Below are positions 26,486 to 34,917 of a DNA stretch of 64,000 nucleotides, in pieces; the first letter of the stretch is position 1; the number at the start of each line of letters is the position of its first letter. The position numbers and the translations under genes are program-made. The notes beneath the pieces were generated by a model that saw nothing but the letters and a program-made list of their open reading frames with translations, searched no databases and was not told the origin of the DNA. The stretch comes from Thalassospira sp. MCCC 1A01428 (GTDB lineage Bacteria > Pseudomonadota > Alphaproteobacteria > Rhodospirillales > Thalassospiraceae), in assembly GCF_002115825.1 (NCBI RefSeq), contig NZ_JFJZ01000002.1:1-64000 (forward strand), read 5' to 3'.

Positions 26486-28036
26486 ATGTCGCTTGTTCGT
26501 TCAATTGCCACCGTCAGTGGCTTTACCCTGCTGTCGCGCTTGCTGGGGTTCGGCCGCGATATTCTGATCGCTGCAATGCTGGGTGCCGGAGGCATGGCCG
26601 ATGCGTTTTTCGTCGCGTTCAAATTTCCCAACCTGTTTCGCCGCCTGTTTGGCGAAGGCGCTTTTTCGGTTGCCTTCATTCCCCTGCTGGCAGGTGACAT
26701 TGAAAAACGCGGCATTGAAGAAGCCCGCGATTTTGCCGCTAATGCCCTGTCAATCCTGGTGGTCATCACCGGGTTTCTGGTCGCAATTATCGAAATTGTC
26801 ATGCCATGGGCAATGCTGGTTTTTGCCCCCGGTTTTTCCGAAAACCCGGAAAAATTCCATCTGGCAATTGAACTTTCACGTATCACTTTTCCCTATCTGG
26901 CATTTATTTCTGCCGTTGCCCTGATGTCGGGCATTTTAAATACCCTGCACCGTTATGCCGCCGCCGCCGCCGCACCGGTTGTTTTGAACATTTTTATGAT
27001 CGGTGCATTACTGGGGCTAAGCCCGATAACCGAAACACCGTCCCATGCCCTGGCATGGGGGGTTATGATGGCCGGGATTGGCCAATTTATTTGGCTGGTC
27101 ATTGCCTGCAAACGGGCAGGTTTTGCCATCCGCCTGCAAATGCCCCGGCTTGATGACAAGGTAAAACTGCTGGGAAAACGCATGATACCCGGCATGATCG
27201 GCGTCGGGGTATACCAGCTGAATTTGCTGGTCGATACCATGCTGGCATCGATGGTATCTGACGGGGCTGTGTCCTGGCTTTATTATGCGGACCGGGTACA
27301 TCAACTGCCACTTGGCGTAATTGGCATTGCCATTGGCACCGCGATGCTACCCACGCTGTCGCGCCAGTTGCAGGGCAAGGATCCCTCGGTTGCAATGTAT
27401 AGCCAGAACAGGGGCATTGAAATTGCCCTGTTACTGACATTGCCAGCCGCTGTGGCCCTGGCCGTTATGGGCATTCCGATTATCAATGTTTTATTTCAAC
27501 GCGGTGCCTTTACCGCCACCGAAACCGACGCAACCGGCATGGCACTTACCATTTTTGCCTGCGGGTTACCGGCATCAGTATTGGTCAAGGTTCTGGCGCC
27601 GGGCTTTTTTGCCCGCGAAGATACCAAAACCCCCATCCGTATCGGTATTATCTGCATGTTGCTTAATATCGGCATGATCGTGGTTTTCATGCCGTTCTTT
27701 GGTCATCTCGGCATTGCAGCGGCAACGGCCATTTCATCCTGGGTCAACGCCACATCGCTGGGAATGACCCTGCATAAACGGGGGCATCTGGTTCTTGATC
27801 CGCGCCTCAAACGCCGCATTCCACGTATTTTCCTGTCATCTACGCTGATGGGTTTAACATTATGGGCAGCCATTTTTGCCCTGTGGAATGCCGATAACAA
27901 CGCAATCATGCGAATAACGACAATGGCCGGAATCGTAATTGCCGGAATGGTCGTTTATGCCGTTATCGCCCAGTTAAGTGGTGCCACCAGTTTTCGCGAA
28001 CTTAAAACAACCCTGCGGCGTGGCAGCCCGGCCTGA
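26486..28036 (+). CDS. murJ: Lipid II flippase MurJ
   Basis: A 516-residue multi-pass inner-membrane protein of the MOP superfamily that flips lipid II for peptidoglycan synthesis. It opens with the family signature SIATVSGFTLLSRLLGFGRD, followed by GGMADAFFVAFKFPNLFRRLFGEGAF, and shows about 14 hydrophobic helices. Family-typical stretches SWLYYADRVHQLPLGVIGIA and VLFQRGAFT are intact. It follows glnD after a 358-bp gap with its own regulatory elements and precedes trpS, as in many alphaproteobacteria. Confidence 0.95.
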   Translation: MSLVRSIATVSGFTLLSRLLGFGRDILIAAMLGAGGMADAFFVAFKFPNLFRRLFGEGAFSVAFIPLLAGDIEKRGIEEARDFAANALSILVVITGFLVAIIEIVMPWAMLVFAPGFSENPEKFHLAIELSRITFPYLAFISAVALMSGILNTLHRYAAAAAAPVVLNIFMIGALLGLSPITETPSHALAWGVMMAGIGQFIWLVIACKRAGFAIRLQMPRLDDKVKLLGKRMIPGMIGVGVYQLNLLVDTMLASMVSDGAVSWLYYADRVHQLPLGVIGIAIGTAMLPTLSRQLQGKDPSVAMYSQNRGIEIALLLTLPAAVALAVMGIPIINVLFQRGAFTATETDATGMALTIFACGLPASVLVKVLAPGFFAREDTKTPIRIGIICMLLNIGMIVVFMPFFGHLGIAAATAISSWVNATSLGMTLHKRGHLVLDPRLKRRIPRIFLSSTLMGLTLWAAIFALWNADNNAIMRITTMAGIVIAGMVVYAVIAQLSGATSFRELKTTLRRGSPA

Positions 28037-28140
28037 ATACCGCACAACACCATGGTAAACGGCATTTTTCCCCAATTTGCGACAAGCTGCTTGACCTGTC
28101 CGTGCTGCGGGGCTTAACTCCGCGCTCTATTCGTTTGCTC

Positions 28141-28188
28141 GTCCGCCGGCGGGTGTCCACAACCTGGCGGAGCATGCGGACCTTTTTT
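28141..28188 (+). terminator. Terminator-like structure before trpS
   Basis: GTCCGC (28141-28146) pairs with GCGGAC (28176-28181) and is followed by C and six T residues. A competing stem uses CCGCC (28143-28147) with GGCGG (28167-28171), optionally extended by GCTC/GAGC. It may end murJ transcripts or act as an attenuator just 14 bp before the trpS start; no tryptophan-rich leader peptide is visible. Confidence 0.5.
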
Positions 28189-28201
28189 GAACCTTCCTGA
28201 A

Positions 28202-29218
28202 ATGGACGATACACACATGCAACGTGTTTTTTCGGGCGCACAGCCCACCGGTAACCTTCATCTTGGCAACTATCTGGGTGCAATCCGTAACTGGGTTCCC
28301 CTTCAGAACGACTTTGAATGCATCTATTGTGTCGTCGATATGCATGCCATCACCGTGTGGCAAGACCCGACCGAACTGCGCGCCAACATCCGCGAACTTG
28401 CTGCCAGCATGATTGCGTCGGGCATTGATCCGGAAAAACACATTCTGTTTAACCAAAGCCAGGTTTCAGCCCATGCCGAACTGGCGTGGATATTTAACTG
28501 TGTGGCCCGTATCGGCTGGTTGAACCGCATGACCCAGTTCAAGGAAAAGGCTGGCAAACACCGTGAAAACGCCTCGCTGGGCCTGTATGCCTATCCTAGC
28601 CTGATGGCGGCTGATATTCTGGCCTATAAGGCCACCCATGTACCGGTTGGCGAAGACCAGAAACAACACCTTGAACTGACCCGCGACATCGCGATCAAAT
28701 TCAACAATGACTTTAATGCCGAAGGCTTCTTTCCAACCCCCGAGCCCCTCATTCTGGGGCCGGCAACGCGGGTAATGTCGCTGCGTGACGGAACAAAAAA
28801 AATGTCCAAATCCGATACGTCGGATATGGCGCGGATCAACATGACGGACGATGCCGATACGCTATCTAAAAAAATTCGCAAAGCCAAAACCGATGCCGAA
28901 CCACTGCCGTCCGAAGCAGAAGGCCTGGAAGGACGCCCGGAGGCCCGCAATCTGGTCACCATTTATGCAGCACTGCTTGAAAAACCGGTGGCCGATGTGC
29001 TGGCCGAACATGGCGGCACACAGTTTTCCGGCTTTAAACAGGCCCTGACCGACGTTGTGGTGGAAAAACTGGCCCCGATCACCGAAGAAATGGCCCGTCT
29101 GAAAAATGACACTGCCTATATCGATGCGTCCCTTGCCAAAGGTGCCGAACGCGCCAATGCCATCGCCCAGCCGATCCTGCGCGAGGTCAAGGAAGTGGTT
29201 GGCTTTCTCAACAGCTGA
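28202..29218 (+). CDS. trpS: Tryptophanyl-tRNA synthetase
   Basis: A class I synthetase charging tRNA-Trp. The HIGH-like motif is TGNLHLGNY (residues about 16-24) and the KMSKS loop is [10 protein letters not shown] (near residue 200); [16 protein letters not shown] is the usual tryptophan/tRNA contact helix. At 338 residues it is full length. The start is uncertain: ATG 28202 gives [15 protein letters not shown] 28217 gives MQRVFSG, the commoner family start; neither has a strong ribosome site. The intrinsic terminator at 29239 ends the unit. Confidence 0.95.
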   Translation: MDDTHMQRVFSGAQPTGNLHLGNYLGAIRNWVPLQNDFECIYCVVDMHAITVWQDPTELRANIRELAASMIASGIDPEKHILFNQSQVSAHAELAWIFNCVARIGWLNRMTQFKEKAGKHRENASLGLYAYPSLMAADILAYKATHVPVGEDQKQHLELTRDIAIKFNNDFNAEGFFPTPEPLILGPATRVMSLRDGTKKMSKSDTSDMARINMTDDADTLSKKIRKAKTDAEPLPSEAEGLEGRPEARNLVTIYAALLEKPVADVLAEHGGTQFSGFKQALTDVVVEKLAPITEEMARLKNDTAYIDASLAKGAERANAIAQPILREVKEVVGFLNS

Positions 29219-29238
29219 TTGATCCGCATTATACAGTC

Positions 29239-29276
29239 AAAGGCCCGGTCCCGGTGAAAGGGAGCGGGCCTTTTTT
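29239..29276 (+). terminator. Terminator of trpS
   Basis: A 9-bp perfect stem AAAGGCCCG/CGGGCCTTT encloses a 17-nt loop and is followed by more T residues, 20 bp behind the trpS stop codon. Confidence 0.88.
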
Positions 29277-29403
29277 ATGTTGGAATTACGCGCAATTTGA
29301 CTTCTGGCAACACAGATAAATCATACCAATGTTCGTTGATCATAAACGGTTACCGGAGCCCTTGCCTTTCACAGCACAGGCCGTTTTGTGACATCGCGCC
29401 TGA

Positions 29404-30855
29404 TCAGATCGAACCCGAAGCCTTTTGCTGCTTTTGCATGGCCTGATATTTTTGCAAACCATCCATCATGGTCTGGCTAAACCATGCCCCGACCGGCGCC
29501 TCGCCAGCATTATGCTGTTCGGCTTCCTGCACAAGCGGGTGTTCGGCAAGCGGATCGGTGGGTGTTGCAGTGCTGGCAGATGTGGCAGATGCCCGTGCCG
29601 GTTCGTTGCGGCTGGCAACCGGGCGGCTATCATTGTGTGACTGCGACCTGGTGTTCCGATTTGTCGCAGTATCCGCCGCCTGGGTTACAGGGCCAAGCCC
29701 CAGCGCCGCATTAAACCGGGCCGCCATTTCGGCGGCTGATAATACCGGCCCACCCGCCGTTTCATCACTGGCAACCGCATCAGTCATCATTGCCGGATGT
29801 ACATTTGCAGCAAAATCATCCTGTTTCGAGCGTGCCTTAATCAGTTCACCCTGAATTTCCGTGCCAAAAACCGGGCCGGAAACACGACCGGTATTTTCCG
29901 CCCGCTGCCATACTGTGGCACCTTTATCGTGATTAACATGCACATTTCCAGACCGCCTTGATGAGGATGTTACGGGGTCGCGCTGTGCCACCAGTTTGGA
30001 GGCGTAATCACTGTGCCCGGCCCGGGCCAGGGTAACGGCAAGTTCTGCCGGGTCGGCGTCGCTGGCGGCCTGGGTTGCTGCATCCTCGAATGAAGATCCC
30101 GAACGGGGGTTTTGCAATGTCGAGGCAGAATTATTTGCCCCCGAAAAAGGCATCCCGGCAGAAAATGCCGCCTGATTTGCCGCAGATACCGGGGTTGCCC
30201 CGATATTTTGGGCTATATTTTCGGAAACCGGGGTGGTGCCGCCAAAGGGCAATGTCTGATTATTGGCCTGTTCTGTACCAGTTTGGCTATCGGCCATAAC
30301 CGATGCCATCGACGTATCGCCAGTCGACCACGGCAATACCAAACCATTTGCACTGGCAACCCCACCCATACCAACTGCCGATTCGGCGCCATTTTTCGCA
30401 CCACCAGGCCCGTTATCGTTTTGGACGACTGCGGTTCCGGCCGCAGGGGCAGCGTCGCTGTCATCCCCTTCAAACAGGGCCAGAACATGCTCGCCGGTAT
30501 CAGCCCCGGTCGTACCATCGACAACGGCATCAATTGCCGCCCCGGCCAGGCCAAAAATGCCACCGAAAAGGCCGCCACCGACAACACGGGCCGCATTTCC
30601 CATTTCATCGCCGGTCAATTCGCGATACAGCGCGCCGACAACAGGAATATGTTGCAGCGGATTAATCACATCAATGATGTCACCAAAATCAAAGCCATCA
30701 TCACCAAACAGAAAACTGGCAAAACCACCGGATTCACCTTCTTTTGCTGTTTCTGGCGTGGTCGCACCGGCCCTGGCTGCACCTTGCTGTGCGCCATTTG
30801 CCGTTTGTGCCCCCACACCGGGCGATATTTGCCGCCAATCTGCACCTATCGACAT
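29404..30855 (-). CDS. Large low-complexity protein, unknown function
   Basis: I do not recognise the function. The 483-residue product has a conserved-looking module at residues 55-110 (FDFGDIIDVINPLQHIPVVG, then LYRELTGDEMGNAARVVGGG and a glycine/alanine-rich LFGGIFGLAGAAIDAVVDG stretch that could insert in a membrane). It is followed by some 300 residues rich in A, S, T, N, G and Q, and a C-terminal tail with GAWFSQTMMDGLQKYQAMQK that looks helical. There is no signal peptide. It is single, between trpS and ribA, with a strong ribosome site (AGGAGGATCGCG) upstream of its ATG. Confidence 0.7.
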   Translation of the reverse strand: MSIGADWRQISPGVGAQTANGAQQGAARAGATTPETAKEGESGGFASFLFGDDGFDFGDIIDVINPLQHIPVVGALYRELTGDEMGNAARVVGGGLFGGIFGLAGAAIDAVVDGTTGADTGEHVLALFEGDDSDAAPAAGTAVVQNDNGPGGAKNGAESAVGMGGVASANGLVLPWSTGDTSMASVMADSQTGTEQANNQTLPFGGTTPVSENIAQNIGATPVSAANQAAFSAGMPFSGANNSASTLQNPRSGSSFEDAATQAASDADPAELAVTLARAGHSDYASKLVAQRDPVTSSSRRSGNVHVNHDKGATVWQRAENTGRVSGPVFGTEIQGELIKARSKQDDFAANVHPAMMTDAVASDETAGGPVLSAAEMAARFNAALGLGPVTQAADTATNRNTRSQSHNDSRPVASRNEPARASATSASTATPTDPLAEHPLVQEAEQHNAGEAPVGAWFSQTMMDGLQKYQAMQKQQKASGSI

Positions 30856-30989
30856 CGCGATCCTCCTCTTGCCAAAGGATATGCAACCCTGATGCCAAAT
30901 CGTATTGTTCGACGAATTTTTTCAAAACCGGTGAGAAACTGAAACGCCCGAAGCCCGTAAGAATGCCGACAAAACAATTGCCCAACATA

Positions 30990-31019
30990 CAAAAATGCCC
31001 CGACAAAAGTGCCGGGGCA
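30990..31019 (-). terminator. Terminator of ribA
   Basis: TGCCCCG (30996-31002) pairs with CGGGGCA (31013-31019) and is followed on the minus strand by TTTTTG. It is 49 bp behind the ribA stop codon. Confidence 0.85.
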
Positions 31020-31067
31020 GAAATAATTTAGCTCGATACGTTACCCCAAACCAGGCGGAACCAGCCC

Positions 31068-32210
31068 TTAAAACAAATGACCGGCCCGTTCTTTTTTGGT
31101 TTTCAGGTAAAAAGCATTATGGCCATTGGACGGAAATTTATGAGGGACCCGTTCGCTCACTTTTACCCCCCAGCTTTCCAACCCGCGCAGCTTTTCGGGA
31201 TTATTGGTTAAAATCCGCACCGATGAAAAACCAAGCTGACGCAACATTTCGGCTGCCGGGCGATATACCCGTTCATCGGCATCGAACCCAAGTTCTTCGT
31301 TGGCATCAAGCGTATCAAAACCCCGGTCCTGCAAAGCATAGGCCCGCAATTTATTGACCAGGCCAATCCCGCGGCCTTCCTGGCGCAAATACAAGACAAT
31401 ACCGCCTTTGCCGCTGGCCGATATTTCAGCGATGGCACCGCGCAATTGCGGCCCGCAATCGCATCGTAATGACCCGATCAAATCGCCGGTAAAACATTCC
31501 GAATGCAAACGTACCAGCACCGGCGCATCGGCGGCAGGTTCATCAATAATAATCGCAATATGCTCCTGCCCGCCATCGGCCGGGCGAAAGGCCACAACAC
31601 GGGCATTTTCGGCATTTTCCAGCGGCACACGTGCTTCGCTTACCTGGCGCAGGGACCCGGCGGCGGCATCTTCATAGCCGTTTACCGATTCTGCAGCCAA
31701 AACCAGCAGATTTTCGCGGGCGGCAAAATCATCAACTTTTGCCGGATCAACCGGCACGGTCACAATGGCGGGTAACAAACGCGCCAGCTTTGCCAGCCGA
31801 ATGGCAGCGTCTTCGCCCGTTTGTGTTTTGCGCCAGGTTGCAACCGGTTTTTCAACCATATCAAGCAACGGATTGGCCCAAACACCCAAAGCAAGGCTGT
31901 CGACCTCGGCATGATTTTGCGGCTGCAAGGCACAAAAGCCATTTTCAGCGTCAACATGGCCCAGCGCCCGGGCGCGTACACGCGGCAGCACCAAGGCAAT
32001 ACCGGCTGCATTTAACGCAATGACACGCAAACGTTCCAGCCCGTGATCAGACAGGGGTTCGGTTGCAATGGCGGCAATCGCCGTTTTGTCAGACCGGATC
32101 AGGATCATTTCGCCACGGCGCAAATCGGCAACGGCACGGGAAACCGAAATCAGCTCGGTTGTTGAAATTTCGGATCGGGCCGAAATGCTGTTGGGCGAGG
32201 TCATCGTCAT
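31068..32210 (-). CDS. ribA: GTP cyclohydrolase II
   Basis: The C-terminal 200 residues are a complete GTP cyclohydrolase II, the first riboflavin enzyme: zinc ligands C239, C250 and C252 in CFTGDLIGSLRCDCG, then LYLRQEGRGIGLVNKLRAY and the GTP-binding LGFDADERVY segment. The N-terminal about 190 residues resemble 3,4-dihydroxy-2-butanone 4-phosphate synthase only faintly (SRAVADLRRGEMILIRSD) and lack the DDEDRENEGDL active-site block, so the RibB activity should be absent. The protein is 380 residues. It is divergent from the response regulator gene. Confidence 0.9.
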   Translation of the reverse strand: MTMTSPNSISARSEISTTELISVSRAVADLRRGEMILIRSDKTAIAAIATEPLSDHGLERLRVIALNAAGIALVLPRVRARALGHVDAENGFCALQPQNHAEVDSLALGVWANPLLDMVEKPVATWRKTQTGEDAAIRLAKLARLLPAIVTVPVDPAKVDDFAARENLLVLAAESVNGYEDAAAGSLRQVSEARVPLENAENARVVAFRPADGGQEHIAIIIDEPAADAPVLVRLHSECFTGDLIGSLRCDCGPQLRGAIAEISASGKGGIVLYLRQEGRGIGLVNKLRAYALQDRGFDTLDANEELGFDADERVYRPAAEMLRQLGFSSVRILTNNPEKLRGLESWGVKVSERVPHKFPSNGHNAFYLKTKKERAGHLF

Positions 32211-32438
32211 ACTTAATTTTATTACCGATTTAGGGTCAAAGCGATCACAACATCGCGATCAGGCCGGTATGGGGCTGGATCATTCGTTCGTCAATGTCTA
32301 AAGCCAAAACAGTTTGTTCTTGAAAAAGTGACGATTAGAGTGTGAGACTTGTTTATATTGCAAATAGGCAACGCACACCTAATTGCCACAAAAAAGAACA
32401 GGGCCTGAATATAGACCGAATTTAGGGACCAGCAAGGG

Positions 32439-33134
32439 ATGGCAATGACGACAGGAAAACAGGTTTTAGTGGTTGAAGATGACGCAGCGTTAAGCCAGTC
32501 ACTCACCGAACAACTTCGCCTGCATGAAGAATTTGATTGCGTTGTTGCCCATAGCGGCCAGGAAGCGCTTGAGGCGGTTAAAGACAACTATTTTGACGTC
32601 ATTCTGCTTGATGTTGGCCTGCCCGATATTGATGGCCGCGACGTGTGCAAACTCATGCGCCGCGCCGGGGTGAAATCGCCCGTTATCATGCTAACCGGGG
32701 CCAATAGCGATTCTGATACCATTTTAGGGCTCGAATCGGGTGCAAATGATTATGTCACCAAACCGTTCCGCCTGAATGTGTTACTGGCCCGGATCCGGGC
32801 CCATATTCGCCAGCATGAACAAAGCGAAGATGCCGTTTTTGCCATCGGCCCCTACAGCTTTCAGCCCAGTGCCAAAATTCTGGTAGAAACAGCCACGGAA
32901 AAGAAAATCCGCCTAACGGAAAAAGAAACCTCGATCCTGAAATTTCTGTTCCGGGCGGGCGACAAACCGGTTTCACGTGAAACCCTGCTTGATGAAGTCT
33001 GGGGATATAACGCCGGGGTAACGACCCATACCCTGGAGACCCATGTATATCGGTTACGGCAAAAAATAGAAAAAGATCCGTCGAGTGCGACCATTCTGGT
33101 AACCGAACCAGGTGGCTATAAACTGGTCCCCTAA
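32439..33134 (+). CDS. OmpR/PhoB-family response regulator (orphan)
   Basis: A 231-residue two-component regulator. Receiver residues 1-120: acidic pocket E13-D14-D15, phospho-acceptor D58 in ILLDVGLPD, the threonine of IMLTGAN and the lysine of YVTKPF. The DNA-binding winged helix spans residues 135-231 (RLTEKETSILKFLFRAGDKP, then TLETHVYRLRQKIEKDP and EPGGYKLVP). No histidine kinase gene is nearby, so the partner is elsewhere. A parS-like palindrome lies inside its coding sequence at 32969-32984. A strong terminator follows. Confidence 0.92.
   Translation: MAMTTGKQVLVVEDDAALSQSLTEQLRLHEEFDCVVAHSGQEALEAVKDNYFDVILLDVGLPDIDGRDVCKLMRRAGVKSPVIMLTGANSDSDTILGLESGANDYVTKPFRLNVLLARIRAHIRQHEQSEDAVFAIGPYSFQPSAKILVETATEKKIRLTEKETSILKFLFRAGDKPVSRETLLDEVWGYNAGVTTHTLETHVYRLRQKIEKDPSSATILVTEPGGYKLVP
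32969..32984. other. parS-like palindrome inside the response regulator gene
   Basis: GGTTTCACGTGAAACC matches the parS consensus TGTTTCACGTGAAACA except at the two outermost bases. It is translated as part of PVSRET, a sequence also common in this regulator family, so it may be a coding coincidence. Confidence 0.4.
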
Positions 33135-33441
33135 CGGTCATATCGGTCAGTATTGAAGACATGCTGGCGTCACATTGCCCTAACATAGCCTAAAATAATT
33201 ACAGGATAACAATGGTGCATTGTTATCCTGTTTTTGTTGCCGTGTTCTGACAAATGAAAAACGTCGTCACAAAATAATCGCAACAGCGTCTTTACATCTT
33301 GGCCATGATTCCATCATCTCACCCAATAGAACATTTCAACCTTGGGCGCTTTTACAAAGAGCATGAAGTACGAACGATTCCCGATAGATTTAACGCCAGA
33401 AGCACGGGTTTTTATCCTTTTTTTCCCAAAAATCAGCCGTT
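33135..33441. other. 307-bp intergenic region between the response regulator and yggS
   Basis: Apart from the terminator at 33201-33237 I see nothing firm. A 46-codon plus-strand frame starting at 33306 is open but has no ribosome site and no recognisable product. Confidence 0.5.
33201..33237 (+). terminator. Terminator of the response regulator gene
   Basis: A 14-bp perfect stem (ACAGGATAACAATG with CATTGTTATCCTGT) on a 3-nt loop, followed by TTTT, about 65 bp behind the stop codon. Confidence 0.9.
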
Positions 33442-34146
33442 TTAATCAATATTATAGGCGCGATGCCCAAAAATTGCCGTTCCAACCCGGATATGAGTCG
33501 CTCCAAGACGAATTGCGCTCTCGTAATCGCCACTCATCCCCATGCTCCGAACTTTTAAACCATGACGGTCGGCAATTTTGCCCAACAAGGTAAAATATGG
33601 CGCAGGTTCTTCATCAACAGGGGGAATGCACATCAGGCCTGTCACCGGCAATTTTAAATCTTCAATACATTCGCGAATAAAATCATCCGCATCTTCCGGG
33701 GCGATGCCAGCTTTTTGCGGTTCGCAACCAATATTGATCTGAATATAAAGGTCGGGGCAGTGGCCGGTTTCATCACGCAAACGGGCAAATGTTTTTGCCA
33801 GCTTGGGCCTGTCCAGGGTTTCAATGACATCAAATAACGCGATTGCCTCGCGCGCCTTATTGCTTTGAAGCGGGCCAATCAGATGTAGCTCAACACCCTG
33901 ATAATCCTGCTTCAATAACGGCCATTTTTCAGCGGCTTCCTGCACACGGTTTTCGCCAAATATCCGGCGCCCGGCTTCAAGCGCCCCGCGCACATGGTCT
34001 GCCTCATGGGTTTTGCTTACACAAACCAGGGTAACCTCATGGCTATCACGCCCAACAACAGTCGCAGCCTGATCGATATTTTCCTGAATGCGGGCAAGAT
34101 TGGCAGCGATATCGACATCGCCAGATGAAACGCTATGATCGCTCAT
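33442..34146 (-). CDS. YggS-family pyridoxal phosphate homeostasis protein
   Basis: A 234-residue PLP-binding TIM-barrel protein. The lysine that holds PLP is in VTLVCVSKTHEADHVRGALE, followed by the GRRIFGENRVQEA motif, ELHLIGPLQSNKA, QINIGCEPQKAGI and the phosphate-binding MGMSGDYESAIRLGATHIRV. The family controls free PLP and B6 levels and affects amino acid pools. The ATG at 34146 is used; the frame extends further upstream without similarity. It is divergent from the thiE-like gene, 50 bp away. Confidence 0.9.
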   Translation of the reverse strand: MSDHSVSSGDVDIAANLARIQENIDQAATVVGRDSHEVTLVCVSKTHEADHVRGALEAGRRIFGENRVQEAAEKWPLLKQDYQGVELHLIGPLQSNKAREAIALFDVIETLDRPKLAKTFARLRDETGHCPDLYIQINIGCEPQKAGIAPEDADDFIRECIEDLKLPVTGLMCIPPVDEEPAPYFTLLGKIADRHGLKVRSMGMSGDYESAIRLGATHIRVGTAIFGHRAYNID

Positions 34147-34196
34147 GATATGCGAGATATCCTGGTTAAGTGCCCAAAGAAGGACGTTACAACGCA

Positions 34197-34832
34197 ATGG
34201 AGCCCAACCTAGCAAAACTTGCCCGGCAACTCAATTTACGTAACGCCGATAGACCCCCTCTCCTTCGGTCCCTGCCTGCTGTCATACTCATGACCGACGA
34301 TCATCGCCTTGTCGATCCCATACCTGCGCTTGCCAGGCTTCCTTTACACAGCATGGTTATTTACCGGCATTATAACCATCCTGATCGCGATAAACTTGCA
34401 TGGCGGGTTCGGCAGGCATGCCGTAAATATGGCCATCTGTTTTTTGTATCGGCGGATATAGGGCTCGCAACTCGCATTGCCGCACATGGCCTGCATTTAC
34501 CCGACCGTGCACAATCACACCTCCGCCATGCGCTTCAAACCGCACAATCATGTGGCCTTATGGTCAGTGCATCAGTTCATGGTCTGTCACAGCTTAACCG
34601 GTTACGGGTCTTTGCCCATAATATTGATGCCGTAATTATTTCACCGGCCTTTGCCACCCAAAGCCATCCAGGGGCCAAACATTTATCACACCAGGTATTT
34701 AACCAACTTGCCTGCCTTGCCTATCGGGCCGGGATTGCACCCTACGCATTGGGCGGCATTAATTATAAACATTTGCTGCAACTTAAATCCGCCCCCCTTT
34801 CCGGCATTGCCGGAATTGGCTTTGCCACCTAA
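34197..34832 (+). CDS. Thiamine phosphate synthase-like protein
   Basis: A 211-residue ThiE-like TIM barrel. Family marks are VILMTDDHRLVDP in the first strand, IAAHGLHLPDRA, MVSASVHGLSQLNR and the phosphate loop region IISPAFATQSHPGAKHLS followed by APYALGGINYKHL. The usual ThiE motif GPxFxTxTK is altered to SPAFATQSHP, so real thiamine phosphate synthesis is uncertain; divergent ThiE paralogues of this kind are common in alphaproteobacteria. The ATG at 34197 has AAGGA 12 nt upstream; a GTG 27 bp earlier is also open. No other thiamine genes are adjacent. Confidence 0.72.
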   Translation: MEPNLAKLARQLNLRNADRPPLLRSLPAVILMTDDHRLVDPIPALARLPLHSMVIYRHYNHPDRDKLAWRVRQACRKYGHLFFVSADIGLATRIAAHGLHLPDRAQSHLRHALQTAQSCGLMVSASVHGLSQLNRLRVFAHNIDAVIISPAFATQSHPGAKHLSHQVFNQLACLAYRAGIAPYALGGINYKHLLQLKSAPLSGIAGIGFAT

Positions 34833-34917
34833 ATTGGCTTTGGCTGTGATATAGACCATAGCCGAACATTAATATCCGCCGGTTTTCCCGATTTCTGCCA
34901 TTCCAAGGATCGTTACT

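Noticed and set aside
30112-30942. 276-codon plus-strand frame opposite the 483-residue protein
   Set aside because: The low-complexity GC-rich gene on the other strand leaves several long open shadows; this one has an unnatural Cys/Arg/His composition and no ribosome site.
33306-33446. 46-codon frame between the response regulator and yggS
   Set aside because: No ribosome site, no recognisable product, and its end runs into the yggS region; too weak to call.
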